From: Orientia tsutsugamushi
Lineage (GTDB): Bacteria; Pseudomonadota; Alphaproteobacteria; Rickettsiales; Rickettsiaceae
DNA length: 64,000 nt
Assembly (NCBI RefSeq): GCF_900327275.1
Contig: NZ_LS398548.1
Span: 2,294,001 to 2,358,000, forward strand
Direction: 5' to 3'
Shown: one piece after another, positions 24,817 through 34,438 of the stretch
How positions within the stretch are numbered: position 1 is the stretch's first letter
Layout of the letters: every line of letters starts with the position of its first letter
Translations under genes and position numbers: made by a program
The notes under the pieces: generated by a model
What the model saw: the letters and a program-made list of their open reading frames with translations, nothing else
Database searches by the model: none
Told to the model about the DNA's origin: nothing

Positions 24817-26514
24817 AAGCAATTTACAAACAGCTGCAATAAGTTGTCCGCGATTACTGTGTACTTGTCGATGGCAGTTTTCATGCAATAAGCACAAATT
24901 GTTAATATGGTCAGTGCCACCACATCTTATAGGTGTTATATGATGTACATGAACACTTTCACCATTATCTATTAAATCAAAACAAACAAGACATTTACCC
25001 TTTTGTCTACGCCAAAGAATCTGCCTAGATTTAAACAAATACTTAGGGCTATCAGCCTGACGTTTATGCCAATATTCTCTAAGTTTTGAATTATCAGGAG
25101 AAGATTTACCTTTAACAAGAATATGTCGTTTAATCGTTGTCCATTGTAATTTCCATAGATATAGATCTTTATTCATAAAGACCCAATTATCATTTCTGCC
25201 TTTAATGCGACCCCAATACTTTTTCTTAAGCCATTCCCAGGATTTTTTAGGATGTTTTCTACATGCAAATCTTGCTTGTCGAATCCACATCCAACAGTCT
25301 AAATTGGAAAAAATTTTCTTGGACACAACTTTGTTGAAATAACTGCACCATCCAAATATTTTAGAATTTAGATTATCAATTATTCTATCAATATTCCATG
25401 AGAAACTTTTTTTCCATTCTATTGACATTCGTTTTTTAAACGACTTTATAGAGTCTTTAGACGGTTTAACTAGTAGAGCTACACCTCTTCTTGTACTATT
25501 GGTTTTATATTGTCGAATATTAAATCCAAGGAAATCAAAACCTTCATTAATATGAAGTATCCTGGTTTTTTCCTTTGACAATTCTAAGCCTCTAATACTT
25601 AACCAATCATTAATAATACTTTTGGCTCTGATACATGAGCTTTCTGACTTAGCGCAAACGACAAAATCATCAGCGTATCTCACTAAAGCATATTCGGATT
25701 TAGAATATAGGTGATCATACTTATTATAGATAATATTAAGTATATCACTCATTCCATGAAGAGTTATGTTTAAAAGTAATGGAGAAATTAATCCACCTTG
25801 TGGAGTACCAGCTGTTGTTTTGATAATTTGATAATCCTGCATTACACCAGATTTAAGCCATGCTTGAATCCAATTACGAGCAGGGAAATTTCCTATAATT
25901 TTCAAAAGAAAATTATGATCAATATTATCAAATGCTCCTTTAATATCAGCATCTAATATCCAATTTCTATTGGTTCCATGTCGAATAATACCAGATATTC
26001 TCTGTATTGCATCGTGAGCGCTACGTCCAGGTCTAAAGCCATAGCTGCAACCTTCAAACTTAGCTTCCCAATATGGTTCAAGTGCTGATTTTACAACAGC
26101 CTGTCTACACCTATCCAAAATAGTTGGCAAGCCTAAAGGTCTAGATTCGCCATTACTTTTTGGTATGTATACACGCTTAATCGGTTTTACAGATGATAGA
26201 TTATTATCTGCTAACTTTTCCATCAACAGACTCCTTTCTTTATCTGTCTTAACAACTATTTTATCAATTCCAGGACTTTTTCGTCCTTTGTTGATTTGAG
26301 TAACACGTCTTATAGCAAGTAACCTATTTGCTCTTGATTTTAACATCAATCTTTGTAAGTTACGTACTAACTTCATATTACCATTTGCAGATGCCCTATA
26401 AATACGTCTACGAAGATTATTAACCTTTTGTATAATTTCTTTCCAGTCTATTGAATGCCAATAGATTTTCTTGAAATTATCTTTAGTCTCAATTGTTACA
26501 TTTGCGTTTAGCAT
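24799..26514 (-). CDS. ltrA: Group II intron reverse transcriptase/maturase with HNH endonuclease
   Basis: 571 residues. Reverse transcriptase motifs run from ~65 (RKSPGIDKI) through GFRPGRSAHDAI, LDADIKGAFDNIDH, TPQGGLISPLLLN and the catalytic YADD (280-283). The maturase (X) region follows at ~340-450, then a C-terminal HNH endonuclease (CLVCFDLIDNG...HVHHITPIRCGG...CHRQVH, ~505-560). It helps splice the intron and copies it into new DNA sites. The last codons overlap domain V. The frame is intact here, unlike the copy at 58637-60352, so this may be the active source. Confidence 0.92.
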   Translation of the reverse strand: MLNANVTIETKDNFKKIYWHSIDWKEIIQKVNNLRRRIYRASANGNMKLVRNLQRLMLKSRANRLLAIRRVTQINKGRKSPGIDKIVVKTDKERSLLMEKLADNNLSSVKPIKRVYIPKSNGESRPLGLPTILDRCRQAVVKSALEPYWEAKFEGCSYGFRPGRSAHDAIQRISGIIRHGTNRNWILDADIKGAFDNIDHNFLLKIIGNFPARNWIQAWLKSGVMQDYQIIKTTAGTPQGGLISPLLLNITLHGMSDILNIIYNKYDHLYSKSEYALVRYADDFVVCAKSESSCIRAKSIINDWLSIRGLELSKEKTRILHINEGFDFLGFNIRQYKTNSTRRGVALLVKPSKDSIKSFKKRMSIEWKKSFSWNIDRIIDNLNSKIFGWCSYFNKVVSKKIFSNLDCWMWIRQARFACRKHPKKSWEWLKKKYWGRIKGRNDNWVFMNKDLYLWKLQWTTIKRHILVKGKSSPDNSKLREYWHKRQADSPKYLFKSRQILWRRQKGKCLVCFDLIDNGESVHVHHITPIRCGGTDHINNLCLLHENCHRQVHSNRGQLIAAVCKLLEPYAE

Positions 26515-27072
26515 CCAACTTTTCCAATTAATTCATAATCTTGTTTACCTATTTAGGGTAAATCACCAGTCTTAAGTTAGCATCATTTCTGATTAGCATA
26601 TAAATGCCTATACACTCAGTTATTAATTTCTGTAGTCTTTCGACTTAGTGTCATTTGCTTTCTAAGACCTCTCTTACCTACTATCAGTTGCCTAATAATA
26701 GGCTTACCATGTTTCACTCATCAGAGAGACGTTAAGTTGGTTATCTTCTTTATACCGAGGAGCTGGCATTTTTAAAGAAGGCTGCGTATTCCTTCTTACA
26801 GCTAAGCTTTTCAGCTTTATCCTTATAACAGAATTTATCTGGAGTATCTGCTTCTGCATTGACGATATTTTCCATACGAAGATTCACTTTCGTTTAACCA
26901 ATTTTAACTTTACCTTGCCCCTATTTCCCATCCAGATTAGTACTTTAGTTAGGCTTTCTATCGCGCTTAGTACAAGACCGTTACCAATCTCGCACCGCAA
27001 TAGCGGTAACTAAGGTTTAAATGCAACCTTGCTACATTTCTGTAGTCTCTGTTTGAGCGACCTCATGTCGCA
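26515..27072 (-). ncRNA. Group II intron 5' ribozyme region (domains I-III and part of IV)
   Basis: 558 bases without a gene. They contain several self-complementary stretches (for example the TAGCGGT / ACCGCTA type stem near 26980-27010) and are conserved base for base in copy 2, as expected for the structured intron RNA. Exact domain borders were not drawn. Confidence 0.7.
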
Positions 27073-27214
27073 CTACGCAATATGCAATCGATAAAGATTG
27101 CTGCTAAAAAATGAGTACTCATTAACCGATTGAATGTTAAAAAAAAAGAAGTTTGTGCTAGCAAAATCAAAAAAACCATGCTAACTTAAAACTCAGGTAA
27201 GAATTGGTATTGAG

Positions 27215-30016
27215 ATGGCTATACAGTTTACAAGGATTGAATTTTTAAGTAGAAGTAAAGGAGGTGATAGTTGTCGTAAGGCAGCGTATAATGCAAGAAC
27301 TATTGTTAAAAATAAGCAGACAGGTATAAGGTATAACTTCTCTCGTAAGAAAGATAACGTATATCATACAGTGCTGATACCGGATTATGTAAAACAAGAA
27401 TTCAAGAATATTCAAACATTAATGAATGAGGTAGAACGAACCGCAAAAGACCCAAACAGCCAGTTGTTGAAGGATATCGTAATAGCGTTGCCAGATGAGA
27501 AGGAGCTAAATTTAGAGCATAGAATAGAACTAACTCATCGAATAGTTGATGCAATGGAATGGGTGCAAAATGGTCTTGGAGTACAGATAGACATTCATAA
27601 GCCTCAAATAGGAGATAAAAACTGGCATGCACATATATTGCTCACTATGAGAAGATTTAGAAAAGATGGAACTGGTTTAGGAGATAGAGCAGTAGATTTA
27701 AACCCAAAAATCATAACAGTTAATGGCAAAAAGGTTGTTATTAAAGATCACAAGATGATTCATGAAATAGCAAAAGAAGAAACTAATGCATATTTCGCTG
27801 AATTAGGCTTACCATATAGAGTTGACGAGACAAGCGAAGTACCTGGAAAGCATATTGGACCTCGTAGAATTAGGAATTTAATTAATGAAGTATTAAATGA
27901 AAATGAGTTACGTAAAGAGGCTCATTTGAAGATTATTAATGATGCTGACGTAATAACAGATTCTATAACACATTACAAATCTATTTTTACTAAGCAGGAT
28001 GTTGAAAAAGCAGTAAAAGATATACCAGATCTAACAGCAAGAGAACTGTTAGTTCAGAAAGTGCTTAGTTCAAATAGAATACTAGAATTATATCATGATG
28101 ATGGTGAAAGTAGCAAATATTTTACGACAATTGAGGTTCGAAATGAGGAGACGAGAATAATCAGAATAGCTAATAAAATCAATAATCGAGTTTATTACAA
28201 CGATATTTACAATCTTAAAAGTGATATCGAAGGTCTAGCAAATGTTAGTGAGGAACAGAAACAAGCGCTAAGGCATATTTTGCTTAGCACTAGTGGAGTT
28301 AGAGTCTTAAGAGGAAGAGCTGGTACAGGAAAATCTTATGTTTTAATAAAAGCTCATGAGCTCGCAACAAATCGTGGACAAAAAGTTATTGGTCTTGCTC
28401 CTACTCATAAGGCAGTATCAGAGCTGAGGAGCAAAGGTTATACAGAGGTCTATACAGTAAAAGGATTTTTATATAATCGAAAAAAAATTTTTATGCAAGA
28501 CAGCTTAATAGTAGTAGATGAAGCTGGAATGGTAGGTACTAAAGCTTATGCAGAGCTGTTTAGAGTAGTTAGAAACAATAATTGTCAACTGATACTTGCT
28601 GGGGATGAAAAACAGTTAGCTTCAATAGAAAGAGGCGGAATGTTTGAGATGCTGAGTAATATTTTTGGTTCACATGTTTTAGTAAATATTCGAAGACAAA
28701 GTGAAAACTGGAGCAGAGAAGCAGCAATGGAGTTTGCTGAGAGTAATATTTTAAGCGGTATAACCTTACTGAGACAAAATAACTGCGTTAGGTTTGATAA
28801 TACGTTGCAGGACTCAATGAGTAAGTTAATATACAACTGGAGTCTAAGCAAATTTAAACCACATGAAAAATTGGTAATTACAGTACGTAATAAAGATGTC
28901 GACATTCTTAATTCAAGTATTAGGTCTTTGTTAAAAGCAAATGGTACGCTAAAAGGCACAGAATATGAGCGTTCTATTGATGGAAGGAAAAAGTCATATA
29001 TGGCAGGAGATAGAATCGTATTTCAAAAAAGCTATAAGGATTTACAAATACAAAATAGTGAATTTGCAACTTTAACTTCGGTTAGTAAAAATAAATTTAT
29101 AGCTAAGACAGACACAGGAAAAGAAGTGAGTTTTGATCCTAGTGAAATACAATTTAAACATGGCTATGCAAGTACTGTTTATAAGGTCCAGGGAGCTTCT
29201 ATAAAAGATGTATACGTTTTGCATAACGGAGTAAGTAATATAAGCAGCTCATACGTAGCTATGACAAGGCATATTAAGAGCTTAAAGTTATATTGCAATA
29301 ATGAAGCTACTGGAAGCATTAACAGTTTAATAAATCAGCTCAGCAGACCAAATGAGAAATCAGCTAGCATAACTCTGAAAACTGCTCATGATTTTGAGAA
29401 AGAACGGACAAAGACAACTGTTTTTAGTAAAATTGAAAACTGGTTTAAGTCTATAATCAATGATATCAATGATAGATCTCATGTGAATAAAGAATATTAT
29501 CATTTTACCGCCAAACCAGAGGAAGAAGCTAAAGTAGAAAAAGTCCAGCTCAAAGATATTTCTACTCCATTATTTATGCAGATCAAAGAACAAAGACAAT
29601 ATGATTATGATGTAACCATTCTGTCAGCAGAAGGAAAAACGATATCAAGTTTTCAGGAAGCTGGCATTGATAGCAGAATGGTATATAGCTCAAATGTAAA
29701 TAATTTAAAGTATTATCAGCCATTTCAAGGAGAAAAGATTCTTATAGCTGCAAATAATGATAAACAAAATAAAGAATATGTAAGCACTATAAACGAGGCT
29801 GCAAAAGTACTGACAAGCAAAGGAGCAATTACTAGCATCGTAATTCATTCAGAAGGTGAAGATTTTAACGAAATGCTAAAAAATAAAGGAGCCATAGCTG
29901 TTAAGGAGCTTATGATACCTGAAATCATGAAGTTAATTAATACTCAGAACGTAAAAACAGAGTCTGAACAAATTGTAAAAGCAGATATAGCTCCAAAAAT
30001 TGGACTTAGACGGTAG
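27215..30016 (+). CDS. traA: TraA relaxase-helicase (MobA/MobL-RecD type, Ti-like)
   Basis: 933 residues. The N-terminal MobA/MobL relaxase (~1-215) has the HUH-type NWHAHILLTMR (His138, His140), which nicks the transfer origin. The helicase part (~345-700) has Walker A GRAGTGKS (367-374), Walker B VVDEAGM (433-439), GDEKQL (463-468), motif V HGYASTVYKVQGAS (649-662) and motif VI SYVAMTRH (679-686). The C-terminal ~170 residues are a short, degenerate Toprim-like piece. The ATG at 27215 follows the intron by 140 bases. It should process and unwind the element for transfer. Confidence 0.85.
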   Translation: MAIQFTRIEFLSRSKGGDSCRKAAYNARTIVKNKQTGIRYNFSRKKDNVYHTVLIPDYVKQEFKNIQTLMNEVERTAKDPNSQLLKDIVIALPDEKELNLEHRIELTHRIVDAMEWVQNGLGVQIDIHKPQIGDKNWHAHILLTMRRFRKDGTGLGDRAVDLNPKIITVNGKKVVIKDHKMIHEIAKEETNAYFAELGLPYRVDETSEVPGKHIGPRRIRNLINEVLNENELRKEAHLKIINDADVITDSITHYKSIFTKQDVEKAVKDIPDLTARELLVQKVLSSNRILELYHDDGESSKYFTTIEVRNEETRIIRIANKINNRVYYNDIYNLKSDIEGLANVSEEQKQALRHILLSTSGVRVLRGRAGTGKSYVLIKAHELATNRGQKVIGLAPTHKAVSELRSKGYTEVYTVKGFLYNRKKIFMQDSLIVVDEAGMVGTKAYAELFRVVRNNNCQLILAGDEKQLASIERGGMFEMLSNIFGSHVLVNIRRQSENWSREAAMEFAESNILSGITLLRQNNCVRFDNTLQDSMSKLIYNWSLSKFKPHEKLVITVRNKDVDILNSSIRSLLKANGTLKGTEYERSIDGRKKSYMAGDRIVFQKSYKDLQIQNSEFATLTSVSKNKFIAKTDTGKEVSFDPSEIQFKHGYASTVYKVQGASIKDVYVLHNGVSNISSSYVAMTRHIKSLKLYCNNEATGSINSLINQLSRPNEKSASITLKTAHDFEKERTKTTVFSKIENWFKSIINDINDRSHVNKEYYHFTAKPEEEAKVEKVQLKDISTPLFMQIKEQRQYDYDVTILSAEGKTISSFQEAGIDSRMVYSSNVNNLKYYQPFQGEKILIAANNDKQNKEYVSTINEAAKVLTSKGAITSIVIHSEGEDFNEMLKNKGAIAVKELMIPEIMKLINTQNVKTESEQIVKADIAPKIGLRR

Positions 30017-30641
30017 TGCTGAAGATAGAAATTACACACTAGTACATGTAAAAATAGGAAATAAACAAATAAAGCGCTAATTTAGCGTCAAATAGTTGAG
30101 AAATTTAGACTCTAAAGATTACTATTGAAAAATCTAATCTTACTATGTATTATTAAAATACTTAATAGATTTAAACTTAAGGTTTGAAGTAAATCAAATG
30201 TAATATACGCAATAATTGATGCAACGGTGATAATAGTAAGCGAAGTTTTGTTTCAACTGTTCTTGCGCTTTGCGATAGAAATGGTACCGAATCTTAACTT
30301 TCGTCCATTGCATCAATTATTGCGTATATCTTCTTAGTTTTACATTTTACAGTTCAACCAAAGAATACTTAATTCACAATTATAGCACCAGTATATCTTA
30401 ATATACTAATCATTTCCACTTCTTTTATTAACTATTCAAGCTAAAATAATAGATATAAAACAGATTATAGCATAATCTATGTAATTTGCGTTATGCTAAG
30501 AGAATACTGAAAGCGTTTGAACTTTTGCAAGCTCTACATTTAACAGGAAAACTATTCCAATAATCACCTAGCAATAAAATTATAATTCAAACGGTAAAAA
30601 TATCAAATATTTATACCACAAAACAATTTAGTGATGCGAAG
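30017..30641. other. 625-bp intergenic stretch with an inverted-repeat element
   Basis: No gene was seen between traA and the primase fusion. The main feature is the 22-bp inverted-repeat pair at 30203-30329. The last 150 bases are AT-rich, with the ribosome site GGTGAGG before 30654. The sequence near 30478-30506 resembles that upstream of the partial gene at 63598. Confidence 0.5.
30203..30329. repeat. 127-bp element bounded by perfect 22-bp inverted repeats
   Basis: 30203-30224 and 30308-30329 are exact reverse complements, enclosing 83 bases. It could be a miniature inverted-repeat element or a structured RNA. No protein frame lies across it, and no second copy was noticed in the window. 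Confidence 0.75.
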
Positions 30642-30653
30642 GTGAGGTTTTAT

Positions 30654-33323
30654 ATGACTGACAAAATCAATGATTCAAATAATTTCAATAACATTCATAA
30701 TTTAAAAACAGATATAGAAAATTCTAAAGCTAACAGCTGGAACCACAATGTGGCTGTAAAGTTGATAAATGGTGATATTGCTGATGGTATAGTGCTACTT
30801 AGTGATAATAATAGCTTGAGGGCTGATAATACTCTAAAAGAATCAATAAACCAATTAATCAATGATTGGAAGAATAGTAAATTTGAGCTGCAGGATCGTT
30901 TGATAATTGCTGACCATAAAGAAGCTGAAAATATTAATCAAAACATCAGAAACTACATGAAGGAAAATGGTGCTCTGAAAGGTCCAGAATACAGCATTTT
31001 AATTTCAGGAGCCGAATCAAAAAAATATGCTAACTACATGGCTGGAGACCGAATTGTATTTCAAACAAACGATAAGGATTTACAAATACAAAACAGTGAA
31101 TTTGCAACTCTAGTATCAATTGATGAAAGTAAGTTTGTAGCTAAGACAGATACAGGAAACGAGGTAAGCTTTGATTTGAATAAAATAAGCTTTAAACATG
31201 GATATGCTACAACAGTTTGTAACCCACAAACAGCTGTCAAAAAAGATGTATATGTTCTTCATAATAATGGTGTAGGAATAGAAAGTTCTAACATAAGCAT
31301 GATAGGGAATGCAGAGCAAGTACGGCTGTACTACAATGTGCAAGCTACAAAAAATGTTGCTAACCTAATAGAGCAGCTTAGCACAGCTAAGACAGACTCT
31401 ATCAATTCAAAAGAGGAGAATAATGATGTTCAAGCAAATGAAGTAAGGCAATATCAATCTGCTCAAAACTATAGAAAAAACGATTATTATTCAAATAGCG
31501 AGGAAGACCTACAAAAATTGAAGGATGCAATAGCTTATAGAGCTGACACTATAGCTCGTGATATTCTTGGAGATCCAAATAAGCGCCTATCTACATACGG
31601 AAAATTACGTTGGGGAGACACTGGCAAAATACAAGTAACCACCGAGGGCAAGTACGCTGGACAATGGTATGACTTTAGTACAGGACAAAAGGGTGATTTA
31701 TTATCCCTGGCTCAAAGAGAAAGAGGATACAGCTTTTTTGAGGCAAAGGAATATTTGAAAAGTATGGTTGGAATGTCTAATATTAGTCAACGGTATCAGA
31801 GACCGCCTAAGACTGACGATTCTCAACAATACACTCAAGAATCTGAAAGTGTTAAAATCGCAAAAGTTCAAAACTTGTATGAACGATCAAGCAGAATACA
31901 TGGTTATGAGATAGATACGAGCCCAAGCGCAGAAGTTGAAATAGTAAAAAAGTATCTTGAAAATCGTGGTATTACTTTTGACAAAAGCACCGCAAGTTCA
32001 GACTTAAAAGCAAGTATACTGTTTGATACTCAAACGAGAGAAAATTATCCAGCATTTACAGCTTTTGCAAGAAATTCAAAAGGAGAAATTACCGGAGTAC
32101 AGGCCGTATATCTAAATTTGGCAGGAGATAAGGCGAATATTTCAATTAACAGAAGATCTTTCGGTAAAATCAGAGGATCATTTATAATAATAGCAAAACG
32201 AAATGCGAATGACCCTAATATAACAATTATAGCAGAAGGCGCCGAAACAGCATTGAGCTTGCAGCAATCAGGCATTAAAGGTAATATCATTGCTAGTGCA
32301 GGAATTTCGAATTTGAGAAATTATTCACCATTTCCTGGTGAAAAAATCATCATTGCAGCAGATAATGATAGCAAAAATCCTATAACTAATAATACTGTAA
32401 TTAAAGCTGCAAAAACGTTAGAAATGAATGGAGCGATAACTTGTATAGTCAAACCACCAGAAAATGGTGATTTTAATAATCTGCTGCAAACTTGTGGAGA
32501 CCAGTCAATTAGAGACATTATAGAACCTGAAATTACTAAACTGACTAAGGCAGTTGAAACAACCAAACTTACTCAAACAGAAAATAATAGTATAGCAAAA
32601 CAAAATGATATTACGAATGTTAAAGAATTGTATAATAAATCGTCATCTCTATACTACTTTAAACAAGAAGAGGAAGCTAAGGTGGAAGCAATAGTAGTTA
32701 ATAAATATCTAGAAAACCATACAGGAATTTATAGTTCAAAAATCTTTAATAATCCTAATTTAAGGGCAAATATGGTTTTTGATGAAGAGACTCAAAAATC
32801 CTGGCCTGCACTCACTATTTTTGTTAAAAATGAAACAGGCGAAATTACTGGAGCTAAGATATTAACTCTGAATTCAAAAACCTGTAATAAAGCTGATATT
32901 CCAGAAAAATCTATTGGTACAATTAGTGGATCATTTGCTGAAATTGCTCAACAAAATTCAAAATACTCACCTGTAACAATCATTACAAAGGATATTGAAA
33001 CAGCGTTAACCATTAGGCAAGCTGGAGTCGAAGGAAAAATCTTATGTGCAATTGAAGCCGAAAATTTGCAAAACTATAATCCTAGCACAAAAGAAAAGAT
33101 CATTCTAGCAGTTAAAAATGACGTAAATACTGAAAAAGCAGAAAAAGTTCTGGAGGATAAGGGAGCAGTAGCCTGCACAGTCAAAAATGACTTCAATAAT
33201 GTATTAAAAACTCAAGGATTATATGCTGTTAGAAATATTATCAGCCCTGAAATAAGAAAACTTAATGAAAAAATTGAATCAATACAAACTAACATACAAC
33301 CAAGATTATGTCTGAAACACTAG
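30654..33323 (+). CDS. TraA C-terminal helicase remnant fused to Toprim primase
   Basis: 889 residues from the ATG at 30654 (GGTGAGG 6 bases upstream; a GTG at 30642 is in frame). Residues ~25-245 match the back half of the TraA helicase, but motif V is broken (HGYATTVCNPQTA for KVQGAS) and motif VI is lost. A primase-type region follows (YRADTIARDILGD, GQWYDFSTGQKGDLLSL), then a Toprim domain with IIAEGAETALS and IIAADNDSKN. A second Toprim-like unit (~655-860) has lost both acidic motifs (TKDIETAL, LAVKND). Likely primes DNA synthesis in the recipient; the helicase part looks dead. Confidence 0.7.
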   Translation: MTDKINDSNNFNNIHNLKTDIENSKANSWNHNVAVKLINGDIADGIVLLSDNNSLRADNTLKESINQLINDWKNSKFELQDRLIIADHKEAENINQNIRNYMKENGALKGPEYSILISGAESKKYANYMAGDRIVFQTNDKDLQIQNSEFATLVSIDESKFVAKTDTGNEVSFDLNKISFKHGYATTVCNPQTAVKKDVYVLHNNGVGIESSNISMIGNAEQVRLYYNVQATKNVANLIEQLSTAKTDSINSKEENNDVQANEVRQYQSAQNYRKNDYYSNSEEDLQKLKDAIAYRADTIARDILGDPNKRLSTYGKLRWGDTGKIQVTTEGKYAGQWYDFSTGQKGDLLSLAQRERGYSFFEAKEYLKSMVGMSNISQRYQRPPKTDDSQQYTQESESVKIAKVQNLYERSSRIHGYEIDTSPSAEVEIVKKYLENRGITFDKSTASSDLKASILFDTQTRENYPAFTAFARNSKGEITGVQAVYLNLAGDKANISINRRSFGKIRGSFIIIAKRNANDPNITIIAEGAETALSLQQSGIKGNIIASAGISNLRNYSPFPGEKIIIAADNDSKNPITNNTVIKAAKTLEMNGAITCIVKPPENGDFNNLLQTCGDQSIRDIIEPEITKLTKAVETTKLTQTENNSIAKQNDITNVKELYNKSSSLYYFKQEEEAKVEAIVVNKYLENHTGIYSSKIFNNPNLRANMVFDEETQKSWPALTIFVKNETGEITGAKILTLNSKTCNKADIPEKSIGTISGSFAEIAQQNSKYSPVTIITKDIETALTIRQAGVEGKILCAIEAENLQNYNPSTKEKIILAVKNDVNTEKAEKVLEDKGAVACTVKNDFNNVLKTQGLYAVRNIISPEIRKLNEKIESIQTNIQPRLCLKH

Positions 33324-33374
33324 GCAGAGTATGACACAGCATTTTTTATAAAAAAAACTATAGAGTGAAAAAAT

Positions 33375-34418
33375 ATGACAAAAAAATTAAAGCATGATTC
33401 ATTGGCAAAGACAATCATGAGTGATCCAGTGGCTGCACAAGAATTTCTAGAGTATTATTTACCAATGAATTTCAAGAGTTTAATAGATTTATCACAAATA
33501 AAAGTAGAGCAAGAGAGTTATATAGAAGAATCGTTAAAGAAAAAATACAGTGATATCGTCTATAGAGTTGCCACCAAAAAACATGGCAATGCTTTTATTT
33601 ATATATTAATTGAAGCTCAATCAACCGTCGATTATTGGACAGCTCTGCGGTTATGGAGATACACATTGTTATTGTGCGAAAGGCATAAGAAAGAAAAAAC
33701 TAAATTACCATTAGTGTATAATTTAGTGATCTACAACGGCAAAGAAGTCTACAATGCACCTAGGAATTTGTGGGATTTATTTACAGATTCAATGATAGCT
33801 AAGCAATTAATGACTTCTGACTATCAATTAGTCGATTTGCAAAGTATGTCGAATGATGAAATTGTTAGGAAAAAGCATATCGGAATGCTCGAATATATGC
33901 TAAAGCACATTCATCAACGAGATATGTTAAAGCTTTGGGAAGAGTTTCTAATAAAGTTCAAACATGTTTTAATACTTGACAAAGAAAAAGGCTATATTTA
34001 CCTACGATCATTTTTATGGTATACTGATACTAAATTACTAGAGAGTCAGCAACCAGAATTAGAGCAGGTTCTGGCTAAGTATTTATCTGAAGAAGAAAAA
34101 AGTAATATTATGAGAACTATTGCTGCAAAATATATTGATGAAGGTATAGAGATTGGTGAAACTAAAGGCATAGCTAAAGGCAGAGCTGAAGGCAGAGCTG
34201 AAGGCAGAGCTGAAGGCAGAGCTGAAGGTATAGAGATTGGTGAGACTAAAGGCAGAGCTAAAGGCAGAGCTGAAGGCAGAGCTGAAGGCAGAGCTGAAGC
34301 TGCACAAGAGCTTGCAATGAACTTATTAAAAGCTGGCTTTTCAGTTGAATTTATTTCTGAAAATACCGGATTGTCAAAAGAAGAAGTGATTAATTTAAAA
34401 AATAACATAGAGTATTAA
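33375..34418 (+). CDS. Rpn/YhgA-type (Transposase_31) nuclease
   Basis: 347 residues. The N-terminus (HDSLAKTIMSDPVAAQEFLEYYLP) and nuclease core (Asp60 of YSDIVYRV, Glu80-x-Gln82 of LIEAQS, then the WRYTLLL helix) fit the YhgA/Rpn family. This is a different branch from the proteins at 7295 and 23056. It too carries C-terminal 4-residue G-R-A-E repeats, so the repeat tail arose or spread in two branches. It is convergent with the traD operon and shares a hairpin with it. Confidence 0.78.
   Translation: MTKKLKHDSLAKTIMSDPVAAQEFLEYYLPMNFKSLIDLSQIKVEQESYIEESLKKKYSDIVYRVATKKHGNAFIYILIEAQSTVDYWTALRLWRYTLLLCERHKKEKTKLPLVYNLVIYNGKEVYNAPRNLWDLFTDSMIAKQLMTSDYQLVDLQSMSNDEIVRKKHIGMLEYMLKHIHQRDMLKLWEEFLIKFKHVLILDKEKGYIYLRSFLWYTDTKLLESQQPELEQVLAKYLSEEEKSNIMRTIAAKYIDEGIEIGETKGIAKGRAEGRAEGRAEGRAEGIEIGETKGRAKGRAEGRAEGRAEAAQELAMNLLKAGFSVEFISENTGLSKEEVINLKNNIEY
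34141..34299 (+). repeat. 12-bp coding minisatellite (G-R-A-E repeats)
   Basis: Tandem GGCAGAGCTGAA units, in two groups separated by a GGTATAGAGATTGGTGA block, encode R-A-E-G repeats and two G-I-E-I-G-E-T-K-G blocks. The sequence differs from the K-A-E-G tracts, but the period and position in the protein are the same. Confidence 0.85.
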
Positions 34419-34438
34419 TTTTTCGAATTAATACTCTA
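34408..34438. terminator. Bidirectional terminator-like hairpin
   Basis: TAGAGTATTAATT (34408-34420) and AATTAATACTCTA (34426-34438) pair perfectly over 13 bp with a 5-base loop. The stem contains the stop codons of the two convergent genes. Confidence 0.65.

Larger units (their letters stand above)
24740..27073 (-). mobile_element. Group II intron (copy 1), intact reading frame
   Basis: On the minus strand the 5' end is at 27073, where GTGCGACATGAGG fits the GTGYG start of group II introns. About 560 structured, non-coding bases follow (domains I-III), then the intron-encoded protein, then a recognisable domain V (24783-24816) and a domain VI hairpin around 24745-24780. The 3' end is within about 24735-24750 and was not fixed to the base. 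It sits between divergent traD and traA. The whole intron is repeated almost exactly at 58578-60911. Confidence 0.85.

Noticed and set aside
27402-27632. Minus-strand frame opposite traA (also at 61240-61470)
   Set aside because: Identical in both copies because traA is identical; no ribosome site or family resemblance.
34046-34408. Two minus-strand repeat frames opposite the third Rpn gene
   Set aside because: Antisense shadows of the 12-bp repeats; the true gene is on the plus strand with the nuclease motifs.
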